Origin: Dallia pectoralis
Lineage: Eukaryota > Chordata > Actinopteri > Esociformes > Umbridae
Length of the DNA stretch: 64,000 bases
NCBI GenBank assembly: GCA_029465975.1
Contig: CM055740.1
Coordinates: 10,616,419 to 10,680,418 of the forward strand
Direction of reading: 5' to 3'
The position numbers were made by a program, and so were the translations under genes. Of the stretch, positions 21,301 through 34,160 are shown piece after piece. Below the pieces are notes generated by a model. That model was not told the origin of the DNA and made no database searches. It saw nothing but the letters and a program-made list of their open reading frames with translations. Numbering within the stretch: the stretch's first letter is position 1; every line of letters begins with the position of its first letter.

Positions 21301-23977
21301 ACTGTAAACGCAATGCGTAGTGAGTCAAGTGATTGTTGGAAGTTGAATATATTTTTATGTTTTTATACAGTTGGCAGCCTGTGTTGGTGCAGAGGAAGTG
21401 GAAAAATATGAATCTGTAAGGCAGAAGGAAACAGACGTTTTTAATCCACAGTATCACAACCTGCGGAGACATATTGAATGAAACAATAATTAACTTTTAA
21501 ATCTGTCATCTCTATCGTAATCTCCCCAGGTCTTGAATGCTGTCAAAAAACTTTGCAATAAGGAACATGCTAACCTAAACTGCACAAGGTATTTATTTCA
21601 CTTTTTATTTCAGATATTTAAAAAATATGTAAACATTATTTGCCAAAGTTGAATATACATCACTTGTTTTGTCCTTGATAACCTGTCAATTTTGTATGTC
21701 CAACAGTTACCAGACCTTGAGAAAAGACAGTATTAGACTTCATTCCCTATCATTTTACCTTCAAGAAAAGAAAGTAAGTAGCATATTGCAAAAATGCCTA
21801 ATTTAAACACAGTAACAGATCTATTCTAGTTCTAGTTCAGTCGGTCACTTTAGTGCAACACTACAGGAATGATGCTCTGTCATTCACATACGTGATCACA
21901 CCTGATAAGTCCCAGCTAATGTGCAAAAGCAGCTGGGAGCCCCGCCTACCGTGCCATAAGTACCCCTGAACACCTGTGCTAACTGATTTACTGCTCCTCA
22001 CATTCGCCGACTGTGGTCTGCACATCTAACATCCGCTTCTGCTGCGTTTTCTTTAAGTCACTTGAAAGTGTTATTTTACTTCTTTGTTACTCTTCACAAC
22101 TTTCATGGCCTGTGTCCAAAAAATAATGACTATCTCTATTTTTGCAGTGTTTTCCGGAGAACGTTGACATAAATGCCTCATTGGACTTAATGATGCAGGT
22201 AAATGTTTGGCAAATTAGAAGTCTCTACTTGGATTTGAATTCTCTCTGTCTGATGCATGCTGTTCGTATGTTAGTGTGCCTCCACAGAAGTCACGTGTGA
22301 ATCAGGAGCAGCCATGGCAGCCTCTTTAGCCAATGGGGGAATTTGTCCTCTGTCATGTGACCAGGTGCTGTCACCCTTGGCTACAAAAAGTATGCTCTCT
22401 TTGATGCAAGTTGCAGGAATGAACGACTACTCCAGAATGTTTCACTTTAAGGTTTGTTTGTTGACATTGTCAAGATAATCATTACAGTCCCATGAAGTGC
22501 TGGGATTTGGTTTAGTGTTAGCTTGGATCCTGTAGGATTGGCAGTGGGCCACAGAGAGCTAACGGGAGTTGAACAATTGCTAAACGAAACCCTTAAATAT
22601 TCAACTAAAATGATTTGATTATTTCTTATTTTCTTCAATATAATAACGACATTACCACCTTTTCATGCGTTTAGGCTGTGTGCTTAAATGATGTAAAAAC
22701 AAATGTATGAAAAATAATTTATAAAAGTCTGAGGAGAGAGTCTTTGCTGTTAGGATGGATTCAAACCCATGCTTCAGCAGTACATGTGCTCTAAAGCAAT
22801 GGCATAGACTCTGACAGTCATATTTTAAGTGTATTCTTTTCAGGCCTTGAAAAGGACACATTGCACTTACTGTCAATGATACATTCGTCCTTCTTATGTT
22901 TCCAAGACATCTGTTCCAGCCAAGTCCAGTAAATCAGGCGTCATGCTTGCTGTGGTCCCAGGTGTTTTAGGGCTAATGTGTTGGTCCCCTGACCTAGACT
23001 GCTTTGGAAACTGCAGGAAGGCTGTGCAGTTCTGCGAGGTTGTAAAACTATCCCACATTTATATTTAACAATTTATAGCAAACATGTTTTTGTTTATTGG
23101 TGGGAATTATTTTGTCTTTTTTTATAGGACCTAATATCAACGTTCCAGCTGCATAGTTTTGACATCCGAACACCATTCAGACAGGTGCTTGCATACAGAC
23201 AGTGGAAAGCAGAGTCTGAGGTGTGTGTAGGAAGCAATCTGCACAACAGCACTATGCATTTAAATGATGTTAGCAATCTGCACAACAACACTATGTATTT
23301 CCGGTAAATGATGTTAGCACTGTGAATCAAATGCTAACTGAAAGTCAGTCCAAGCCACAATCCAGGGAGAAAAATTACAAAACAGCTGGTGTTTTTTTGT
23401 TTTGCATCCTTATTTGACAGGGCTATCAAATCACGAATGTCCTACTGGCTGCCTTCAAAGGTGACATGCAGTCCTTGCAAAGGTACGGTTGCCCTAAGCT
23501 AGATTGTCTTTTTTGTATACATTTTGTATGTGAGTGCCCAATTAGATTGTGTCATGGTTTATTTCATGAACAAAATAATTTCTTGCCTTTTGCCAGGTAC
23601 TTCCTGACTGGGGCTGATGTAAATGCAGTGGACTATGACGGGAGGTCTGCTCTGCATGTGGCTGCCTCTGAGGGTCACTCTGAGATAATACGCTTCCTGG
23701 TGGAGAACACCGGGGCCAGCTACTCCCTTAAGGACCGGTAAGTACCTAGAAGGAATCTGCTTTTACCTGTCCAATGATTTTATCAGTGCAAACAAGCAGG
23801 AGTGAAGGTCTAGATGGGATGTGGAGACTTTTTTTCATTGCAGATTAAAACGTACTGTTTTTGGGGATGTTCTTTGACAGATCGGGTAACACACCCATGC
23901 AGGAGGCTATTAAATACAGCCATGAACCTGCTGCTCTACTACTGAAGAAATATGCGGAACAGCCAGTGACTTTGTGA
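18380..23977 (+). CDS. glsl: Glutaminase-like protein with all aligned catalytic residues replaced (pseudoenzyme)
   Basis: Homologue of kidney/liver glutaminase. In-phase exons: 19079-19178, 19435-19576, 19673-19739, 19847-19959, 20369-20498, 20652-20713, 20853-21016, 21200-21258, 21371-21415, 21530-21588, 21707-21773, 22148-22198, 22275-22451, 22907-23038, 23128-23220, 23421-23482, 23597-23737, 23881-23977. A tentative first exon 18380-18439 (MMTEAHKASHPSP..., CAG|gtacaa) fits the phase and gives 606 aa. Kept: N-terminal helical domain, glutaminase fold signatures (WGVSICTVDGQR, GAIITTSLL, EKKCFPENVD, STEVTCESGAAMAASLANGG), and C-terminal ankyrin repeats (DYDGRSALHVAASEGH). Against human GLS numbering, S286 is E, K289 W, Y249 S, N335 E, E381 L, N388 L, Y414 M, Y466 N and V484 K. 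No stops or frameshifts, all GT-AG. I infer no glutaminase activity. The first exon has no obvious mitochondrial presequence. The symbol is from memory of a fish 'glutaminase like' gene. Confidence 0.9.
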
Positions 23978-23999
23978 AAGCTAAAGGCACATAAAGTAT

Positions 24000-25300
24000 C
24001 AGGCAAAGGGTAACACCGGTAATGTACAGAATCAATGTTTGGAAAGAACAGAAGTACATTTTCTTCTTGAAATTGTCATAATATTATGTTGAGTTATGTT
24101 ATGTTGTAATTCTTTTATTATGTAAAACAAGAGCAGTCTTTAAAGTCCCCATACCGCAGTATCTGTTTTTCTTTCGTAATTGCAAGTGGTTTTTAAAATT
24201 AATTTATGTAATTGATTGATCACATAATCTATTTGTAATTTACACAGCCTTGAATTATTTTATGACATAAAACATAAAAAGCATACTTTGTAAAAATGAA
24301 ATGTAAGAGAATTGCTGACTCTGAGTTGCTTTCTTTTTATTTTACATGTGGTATTTTCTGTGTAAATAATACATTTTTGTTAGTAATTTGAAATGTGATT
24401 TTCGTGTCCAATGTTATTATTTTATGAAAGACTAAAAAACTTCAAATGACAAGATTTCTAAAGGGTTTTTCTGTTTTGCACTTGACTAATTCTCAAGCAC
24501 CATACATTTTTATAGTTTTTGCAACTCAAAAGGTAAAAATGTCAGGCGATGCCTGTATATTATGTTGTTTTTATGTGGTTTAGATTGGTCAATCATTCCT
24601 AAACAATCACATCATATCGTTACTTTAAACCGTTTTGTTAGAACTAATTTGATTGGTCAACACATTTGTCATTTTTCTGAAGAGAGGGCCACTGTCACAG
24701 TCTGTAATATTAAACCAAAAGATCTAGCTAAACAGTTACCCATTTACATTTAACCAAAAGATCTAGCTAAACAGTTACCCATTTACATTTATTTGCAATA
24801 CAAAACCCAAAACAATAGCTATATTAGATGTGTATTTCATTTAATGCATTTATAATATCTGTCTGACATGTATCTGAAGCCAAAAATATTATCTGTTCAA
24901 AACATACAGTGCATGACAGTAACCAATTAAGAATAAAACATTTGATGAATTACAAAGTGTTCATTTGCCATTTGATTTCAGACTTCAATCTAAAGATCAT
25001 TAAAAAGTTTAACATAAATAATACAAATTACTCTGTGCTGGTGTTATCTTGTAAAAATGGCCAATGGGTATATATTGTACAATGTATGGTGCATCATCAC
25101 CCGGAAGCTCTAAACCAATCGCCTTTGAGGACTCTACAGTCGTCGTGAAGCGATTTAGTAGCGCGTTGATACATTGCGACAATGGGTGAGTACTGGAGGT
25201 CAACGTGCAGGTGGACACTACGCAACAAACGGGTCCAGTAACCGAACGCGGTGACACGCCTCGTATTTGTTTATTTTTAATACTGTTTAAATTTAGTCAT
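24000..25300. other. Intergenic between glsl and sh3gl3
   Basis: Probable 3' UTR of the glutaminase-like gene at left and 5' UTR/promoter of sh3gl3 at right (more GC-rich from about 25090). A 39-bp direct duplication (aaccaaaagatctagctaaa...) lies at 24712-24789. Confidence 0.5.
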
Positions 25301-25306
25301 CGGACG

Positions 25307-28300
25307 ATGTCGGTAGCCGGATTGAAGAAGCAATTTCACAAAGCAAGTCAGGTAAGCAAGGAGACAAGCTGCGTCTGTGTACGATATGGCCCCATGTGGA
25401 TAAATCTGACGTTCATGCAGCCGTTCCCTTGACTGTGACGTTTAGTGGCTACGCGTCAATGAGGACAACAAATCTCTGCTAGATGTTAGTAGTAGCGCGA
25501 GAGTAGGCAAGTATGCAATGGTTACCCAGTGCAATAGTTATAAAACGCCCTATAATCGTCCTATTGTATAAATATATAATTAACTATTTAGCCGTCCAAA
25601 GACTATCCTATATTCGACTGTAGACCACTATATTTCATAAAAGTTGCAGCAGAGAATGATTTTTGCCTAAAGGCCATATGCAGTCTTATTTACTTCCCCT
25701 TCATTGAAATTCATTTAATTGATAGACACACTTTCCTATCTCTAGTCACATGTTTGAATGGTCATTGTTTGTTAATGCTTTGTCGTAATGGCAGGCGCAT
25801 GCATGTTGCCTTCACATGTATATTTTTATAACTTCGGTTATTGACTGTTATCAATGACATTTTATAATTATCCGTATACGTTTGGCGAAACAGGACCTTT
25901 AACACGTTGAAAGATAAACAGTGCAAATGTTATGTGGGCTTGTCAACATATTTCAAAACTGCTTTAGTGTCAGAGCATGGCTACTGTCATTGCCAAGTGT
26001 GCGAGGCATAGCCAGGGCCCACACTACCGGTGCATAAACTTTCATTATCACCAAAGGATTTTCCATGTTAACCATATATGCAGGGAAGTATTTGTATGTA
26101 TTTTTTGCTTTTGAGTGCCAAACATATCTTCATTCTATTTTCAGGTAATTTTTGATAAGCAATCATCCCCCAAAGTTTTTGGGAAGGTTACAGGTTTTGC
26201 TCAGCAATTCTAAGGAGGCAAAATCTCATCACTATCAGAAAATTAACTACATCTGTCAAAGTTCCAAATGCTCATCAGTGTACCATTCAAAAGGTTGGGG
26301 TCACTTAGACTGCAACCATCACACCTGTGTTCCAATGGCACGTTGTGTTTGATAAATAAAGTTTGTCATTAAAATACTTAATTGATCGATAGAACATCTT
26401 GTTGCAATGATGTTACACTGCTGACAACTGTTGTGCTCTAAATAAGACGCAATACTGATAAAAGAAATACGACTGTCCTTTTTTAGACTGGGTTTTTAGA
26501 TCTTGAGCATCAGCATTTGTGTGTTCAATTGCAGGCTTGAAAAGGGCTTGAAAACAATACATTTTATGTCAAACTAACAAACTGTCTCTAACCAGAATTG
26601 CCTTTTTGTTAAGACAGTGGGTGATTTTGACAATGTTTGTTTTGCCTTTTATTACACAATCCTTGTTTATTTGCTCATATTTCCCCAACTTGTCACAGCT
26701 ACTGAGTGAAAAGATCAGTGGGGCTGAGGGAACAAAGCTGGATGAAGAATTTCAAAAACTGGAAAGGGTAAGATGGGCTTATTTATATCTATTTTTTCCT
26801 TTTTTAAATAAGAACATAAGTAGACAACTGGCCACACTTTTAAAACATTGAAAATGGTCTTTTATAAAGGAGAGAGAAACACAGATATAGGATCTTCCTG
26901 TGTCCTCATAATTGATTATTCTGTTGTAGAGATTTAATGTGACCCAAAAAATGGTTCTTGAACTTGTGCCCAAAACCACAGAGTACCTCCAGCCAAATCC
27001 AGGTACGATATCAATTGATATATTATGAAAGTCCCCATACAGATTTTTAAAGTATAACGAAATGTGATGCCAACGCAAATTTTGATCCACAGCGTATAGA
27101 GCCAAACTTGGCATGCTCAACACAGTGTCCAGGATCTGTGGGCAGGCCAAGGCTGTGGGGTACCCCCAGACAGAAGGAATGCTGGGAGATTGTATGTTGC
27201 ACTACGGCAGAAAACTGGGCGCTGATTCTGCCTTTGGTACGTCCAAATTGTAATCCTTATGGAACTCAGACTCTCAATTCACAGTTCCTTGTTCCACTAC
27301 CACCTTTTTTTCAACATGTTTACATGAGGACTTAGGACCTTACAACCACTGGATGGCTATTATAAATTAGGTATATTTTTTCTTTGAGTAGTTATTTTGA
27401 ATAATAAGATAATTGTGCGCTTTTTTTAAGATGTCTTTATATCTGTAAATTCCCTGTAGGATGTGCTTTGGCGGACATTGGGGATGCCTTAAAACACATG
27501 GGTGTAGCCAGAGACGCCCTGGATGTCAGTGTGAAGCACAACTTCATCGACCCACTGCAGGCACTCCAAGACAGAGAGTTGAAGGAAATAAGGGTGAGCC
27601 TAATAGTGAGGACACAATGCCAATTGACAAAACTATCAATGCTTCAGGAAATGTAACAGGCCGAACAGGTAGTAAATTTGCGTTTATTGCCCCATCAATA
27701 AGCCAGTAGTTCTCACACCGTTTGTAGCCAGGGACAAACAAGGCATGGTCATGCTTTTTGGCATTGCTTTTCTTTTTCAATACACACATTTTCTGATGCA
27801 TTCATTTCTATGTAATCTGATACACTGTTCCCTAACATACTGTAAGGTCTTATCATGGCCTTTCTAGCAATTTTAATCTCTTGTGATTTGGGTTAATACG
27901 AAACAAGTATGTGATTACATTTTGGGATTTAAGGTGCTGTCATGATCTCAATAAACACACTAACATAACACACATATATTTATATTCTAAGTAAACACAT
28001 TTCAATCTGAATGATTTAGACCTAGCACACACATAAGCTGTTACATGTATTCTGTAATGACCCAACATGTGTGTTTTAGGCCTGCATTTTATTTAACTGA
28101 AGTCAATAATGTTAAGTCTAATATTTAGGATACCATGTCACTTTTGTGGAATCCACAACTTATTGTTACTAGCACTGGTAGCACTCATTCACTTTCTTCA
28201 AGTAACTCACTAAAGACTGTTGAAATTGACCAAAGTATTTGGTTTCTGCAGTTATTTGTGTTAATACTGGGCGATTATAGTCTTGCTTGAGATCCATGAA

Positions 28301-31010
28301 CTTTGGCTTAGACTCAGCTCCGCTGTGTTTGACTTTGTATTTCTAAATGCCTTGGTATTCATCAGATTTCCTGATGACAAGAATCATTTCAGAGACCCAG
28401 AGGCAGTAAGGCAGTAAGGCAATCCCAACAAAAAATGTTTTTGTTGAAAGCTTTGCTTTGTTTTTTCGTTTTGCTGAGCATAGTCTGGATGTACACAGCT
28501 GATTTGCACAGCAATGTTCATGACTGGAGAAAATGTTTAACATTTTTGTTCTGAACAAGTGGTTAATTTAGGCCTGAAAATGATTAAAGCCTACTCAATG
28601 ATGATTAGTAAAGCCAATTCTATTTTTATTCAGTATCACATTCAGGAGTACCAGACAAAAACATCTTGCCTTGTGGCTCTTCCACTTTTACAACCACTAG
28701 CTTATGGACATATTGTAATGGACTTGTGGCCTTTGAAATGAGGAAGTCCACTGATACAGGAACATATCTGTATGGTGTCTTGGATAAAAATAGACAATTT
28801 CAACTAACTACGGTCAGTTCTCGAGGTGAAAGTCTTATTGCCTGGGTAAAAATGAAATGTAGTAGTAATGGTTTGCAGGCAAACATCTTGTCATTGAGTT
28901 ATTATCTATTGAAGAAATGATATTCAGTTGCTTTCAGATTTTGCCACACTTGTTTTTGTTTAACATGGGTTATCTAATTATGTGTTTTGAGAGTCATACC
29001 TTTTAATTACATGTAATTGCTCAAATTGTTAAAAAGCTAGAGCAACATTTGTAGGAGTAAATTAGAATAAGCTTATGTGACAACTGCTAAATAGCGGTCA
29101 TCATACTTAGCAACAATGTAGTCAGGGGACTATTTGACAGAAATCATACAGAAAAATGTATATATAAATTTACATTTATAGTAATGTAGTATTGTTTTTT
29201 GACTGACACCATTGATGAAATGCTTGTAATAGCTTTGGTTTATTTAATTGTTGATTATTTAGTATAACCTAAGAAAACTTGAAGGTCGTCGGCTTGACTT
29301 CGACTACAAGAAACGACGCAAAGGGAAGATCCCTGATGAGGAGATCAAACAGGCGTGGGAGAAGTTTTCAGATTCCAAAGAGTTGGCAGAGCGAAGCCTG
29401 TTTGACCTCTTTGAAAGTGATGTAAGCAACATCAATTAATATTGCAATTTCACACAACCTTGTTTGTTAATGGAAATGCTATAATAATTGCTCAACATAT
29501 TTTGAACTGTGTTAGTAACCTTTTATAATAATATAACAACTGTGAAGCAGTGGAAGAAGTTTACACAATTTACAGGGTCTATAACCCTATTCCTTGAATA
29601 CTAACATTCAGTGTTGATTTGAATAATGAGCTAGTTCATATGTTAAAACTGTTTAGTAACAATTTAAAATATACAGAAGAGCAGCTCTCTAGGAACAGGT
29701 TTAGAGAGTCCTGCTGAGCTTGAACATACATTACAGTACGATTAAAATGTAGATTGTTGAATATCATTATCAGGGCCCATAAGGGTGATAGTGCAGCTGT
29801 TTTGAAACCTATAGTGTTCTGTTTTTTAGGCAGAGCAGGTGACTCGCTTATCAGCTTTAGTTGGAGCTGCTTTGGACCATCATCGGCAATCTTGTGAAAT
29901 CCTGGACAGCCTCAATAGAAGTCTACAGGGCAGGTGATTGTATAGTCCAAGTTAACAAGTACACATCAGATATGGACTTACTGATGAGCTACACATACTT
30001 AATTCTCGCAGAAGCAAATCAAATAACCTGACGATTACTTAAACTCATTCCCAGACACTTCTGAAATGTCAAGTCACACTCAATCACTCAGACCAGCTAC
30101 ATGTGTAGTTGGTGTGGAGGTCAGATTGTCTTTCCTTTTCTAGGCTAGCCATTGCAAGAGTCCGACCAAAGAGGGAGCCAAGGCCCAAATCTATGATGGT
30201 GAACACAATCGATGCAGAGCTAAACAGATTTTCCCATAGATCCACAGCGAACTCTGTTATATCTTCAGGTGATTGACTTTTCGCAAAAACCTAAAAGAAC
30301 AACTTCTGAAAGTATTGGTGGTTGTCTATTGCGTTATGTGTTTTTGATAATTTGTTGCAGGTGCCCAAATAAGCCCAGTTGTCAATGGAAATCGTAAGTA
30401 CTTGTGTCCAAAAATGTATTAAAATGTTACTTGAAACGTAATAATTCATTATGAAGCATCGTTATTCTCATTTGTCTAAAATAAAATGACATTCAGCTTG
30501 CATTTTAAAACAGAATAACACTGTTTATGGTTGAATTGTTTAGAAAGATAAAATTGTCATCATACTTCACTTGTGCTAGGGGACCTGTACACAACTATAC
30601 AACCAGAGAGTCCTATTATCTGTAACCGTGAGTAAACCACTGGTCATGGTCCAGATTTCTGACCAAAACATAGCATGATGGATTGTCTGTAATTACTTTA
30701 ACACCAGGAAAAAAATGCCATGTACACAATACTTTTAATAACTACAAATGAATGTCCATCTAGCGACAACCATTTCAGGAATACGGTGGGTCTCTTTTCA
30801 GATGATTGTGAGGTTTTTCTGGACCAGCCCTGCTGCCGAGCAATTTACCGTTTTGTGGCTGAGAATGAAGGAGAGCTGGGCTTCAAGGAGGGCGACCTCA
30901 TCATCCTCACCAATCGGATTGATGACAACTGGTACGAAGGCATGATCAGCGGGGACTCTGGCTTTTTTCCCATCAGCTATGTCAATGTCATTGTGCCTTT
31001 GCCACCGTAA
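25307..31010 (+). CDS. sh3gl3: Endophilin-A3 (SH3 domain-containing GRB2-like protein 3)
   Basis: Membrane-bending adaptor of clathrin-mediated endocytosis. Eleven exons join in phase: 25307-25351, 26699-26767, 26930-27002, 27093-27236, 27460-27593, 29263-29421, 29830-29933, 30144-30268, 30361-30393, 30580-30627, 30802-31010 (380 aa; human A3 about 347). Residues 1-15 (MSVAGLKKQFHKASQ) are the H0 amphipathic helix. An N-BAR domain extends to about residue 243 (TTEYLQPNPAYRAKLGM, YPQTEGMLGDC, FIDPLQALQD, KKLEGRR-like RKLEGRRLDFDYK). A variable linker follows, then a C-terminal SH3 domain (about 320-378; ELGFKEGDLI, NWYEGMISGDSGFFPISYV) that binds proline-rich partners such as dynamin and synaptojanin. 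The A3 assignment rests on sequence and on the human 15q25 neighbour C15orf40. The linker is longer than in human, mostly through two extra small exons (30361, 30580). Confidence 0.96.
26270..26460. mobile_element. DNA-transposon-derived repeat fragment in sh3gl3 intron 1
   Basis: Contains 'accattcaaaaggttggggt' + 'cactta' and 'tgtgttccaatggcacgttg', two blocks of a repeat that is very common in salmonid and pike genomes. No coding capacity. Confidence 0.6.
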
Positions 31011-31090
31011 CACCAGTGTAGCATCACAGGCCATTGTGGCCAGCCAGGATAACGTTATCATCCCTAAGCACTCTGGAAGTCTTATTTGGC

Positions 31091-31096
31091 AATAAA
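31091..31096 (+). promoter_or_regulatory. Polyadenylation signal AATAAA of sh3gl3
   Basis: Canonical hexamer 81 nt downstream of the sh3gl3 stop codon. Confidence 0.7.
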
Positions 31097-31099
31097 TGT

Positions 31100-34000
31100 C
31101 ACTCCAATTAGGATGATTTATTGACATATTCTATTTTTTATTTAACCTACAAACTGTTATAGGTATTTCAGGACTGCCCAATTGGGTAATAACATGACTT
31201 CCTCCTGGATAAAGGATGTCTTCCCTTAACCTTTTTTCCACAGTGAGACATTAAGCTAAAGTGCATCTCGGTGATTAGCCATGTTTTTGTTACTCAACAT
31301 ACCACAAAGCCACGTTATTTATACACTACACATCACGCCCAAAATAGGAGGTTATAAAATAGTTTATTTACCAAAGTCCCAGAATGCATCTTTAATATGT
31401 GTATGCAAAAGCATGTTCCCTTTAGTAGTATTTTCGTCCTGCACAAACAGTAGAACACGTGTTGCCTTTGAAGCACTTTTAGAAAATATTTGTCGCTGTA
31501 GCCTTGACAACATACTTGTTATTATTCATGTTTTTCTGTCATATTTCCTGTTTTAGGGTCAAGGAATAATATGTAGACCTAGAAAAGATTTTGCTCCGTA
31601 AGCCATAATGTGACAGATGTGGTGTCAATGACTTTGAAAAATCACATAATTCTATTATAAGTGTCAAAAGTCATTGATATTTATCGTATAAGGCTTGCGG
31701 TTTCACATTTTACAAGTTGACATTTTACTGAAACTGCAATGACAGTGCAGGAAAAGTCACTTTGTAACAAACAAGTTGTTATTATCACTGGATGTGTCAT
31801 GTAAGTTAATGATATAGTTTTATTACTTTCCATACGGTTGCTCCAGTCCAGATGGATAGAATATTTTTATAATTAAAAATAAACAAGATATCCCGGCTAT
31901 GCTGCTATTTGCGTATTCTGGCTTTTACTATCATTTCAAAAAGTTTTTTCTCTTCAGGATATTGATTTAATTTTCAAAGCCATATAGTTGATAAAATTTT
32001 GCAATTTCTTTATGACATTTAGACAATGCTTTTATACATGACAAATTACTGTTATAGGTGTAGACATTTTGCCTCTTGTTTTTTGCACTAGCCACACATG
32101 TAAGTGTAACACTTGTTGAGGTATAGAATATTTTTTTAGGGTAACATTCCTATAGAAAAAAGCTATTGAATTGGGAGATTATTTAAAATGGAATTGGCAC
32201 ACAGCCTCCAACTCCAGGGTTATAACCATTTAAAAAATGGAAACGAGACGTCTTCTGTCAGTGAGTGACTGTGTGCCTACTTGGGCAAAATGGGAAGTCT
32301 CGCGGGAGTGTTATGTTGCTGGCCTCTCCACGTGGTGATGTGGGTGTTTGCCTTTGCTTTTTCCTTTTTGTATCTGTTGACATGCCGTAGTGGCGGTTGC
32401 TGGAGTTACAGGCGCTCAAACTCCTGTCAAAGCAAAGCTAGCTTGTTAAACCAATTAAAGTTTAGGACAATTCAAAAGAACGTTACACAGGAACATTAAT
32501 AATAGGTAAGTTAACCTATAATTATATTATGCATTTACATGGGTATCTTGTATTTCTTTATGTCATGGATTATGCCTAGAATAACAAGTTAGTTATGCCC
32601 AAACGCTAGTAAACTTTGTTCAACAAGCTAGCTAACATTACTCTTTCTGTGAAGCAGGTAGCTTAACGTTAACTATAACTATATCTAGGCAAACTAGCTT
32701 TTAGTAGGTTTACCAGACGTCTAAATATTTGTTTATAGCAGCTTAGTGGACCACTTTGCTCTTTTATTATTTTTTGCTACTGTCCGAATAACTTTTTTGT
32801 CTAGTTTGCTTAGCTAGTCGGCTACTTTACTGTAAGCGGATAGTTAGCTGTTTACATTATTAGCTAACTTGGTAATGCTAATGCCTGGTCAATTCTACAT
32901 AGAAGTGGTATTAATCTTAAAGTTGTTTCAAGTTTAACAACCCGCAAGTCGAACTGCATAAAGACTACTGAGTGATTTCTTTTGAAACCAAGGCGAATCT
33001 CAAATGGCAATGTATAATGTAAAAATGTGTGTAGGTCCGGTTACGTGCCAGCTGATGATGTACCCCGCATAATGGTCTCCCATGATTGAATAGACACAGA
33101 CACACCACTGAATGATTTTGAAATGGTGATGGGAGTCATGTAGTCCTCAATACCCTTTCTGTGGATTGTAGAATACGTAGCAATTGACCGAGTTGAGCAA
33201 AACTTAAAGCTGGCGGTGCAGGTGGGGAAAATGCTTAGTACTTTAAAGACATTAAACATTTTAATTGCATGTATGATTTGTCAATACCGTATTAATGGAC
33301 ATTAATAGAAATATGGCAGCAGTAAACTTCCCGATTAAGTTCCAGGTTATTTGTCTGCAAATCCATTCAGTTGACCACCACACAGGTCATTAACTCATTG
33401 CCAATAAATGCTCACTGGTCAACCCTGTAGCAGAAATAAATATCAAATTTAAGTCACCTTATGCCTACCCACAGAGCAAACTACACTTCACAAAATACAA
33501 CGTAACATTTGCATTGGTGACATCAGTATGGTTGGGGGTAAGCTTACACCACAAAAAAAGTTTTGTAACACTACAATGTGCTTAACAGTAGTCACATGTT
33601 GGGGTCTGTATTGATGCCCAATTACTATTTCTGGCCAGTACTTCAAAGCGTAAACTACTTAATTTGATGCTACATGCCGATACTACTGCCTCTCGTGCCC
33701 AGACTTAAGATACTATAGCATGGAGTGGTAAAGAAACGAATCACATACATGTAGAAGGGGATTGTAGCATGTGTTTTGCAATCAGTTTAACATTTGTTTC
33801 TACCTGGTATACATACGCCCTGTGAATGACTGGGCAAAGATCCATTTACAAAGTTGATAAATTACAACCAGATTCCCGCAGTATTCTTTTTATTTTGTCC
33901 GGTATGGTTTCTACTTAAAACAAAGACCTTAATATAATTAGCTATAAATCAAATCATTGGGGTGGCAGGATTTTTCATTTCTCGGAAGGAATCTATTCTA

Positions 34001-34160
34001 TTTATGAAATTATTCTCTTAATAGTGACAGACTTCTTTGGCTTTCTGCAACCAACCTGTTTTCCAGTGAATGCATCTCATTTTGTATTCCTTTGACAACA
34101 GGGCAGTTTGTGTTACGTGCCAGCATTGACAGCTGTCCTTGTGTCTCTGCAGCTGTTGCT
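31100..34160. other. Region between sh3gl3 and the nedd1 start codon
   Basis: AT-rich for the most part. A more GC-rich patch at 32230-32450 could be the nedd1 promoter with a non-coding first exon, because the nedd1 coding start at 34161 sits 10 nt after a good acceptor (gtctctgcag). The short ORF MGSLAGVLCC... at 32290 has no recognisable homology. Confidence 0.4.

Noticed and set aside
18380..23977. Annotating the gene as an ordinary gls or gls2
   Set aside because: Overall homology fits, but all aligned catalytic residues are changed and identity is much lower than between true vertebrate glutaminases.
33041..33259. 72-codon minus-strand ORF upstream of nedd1
   Set aside because: Looks like part of an old repeat or chance ORF; no homology recognised.
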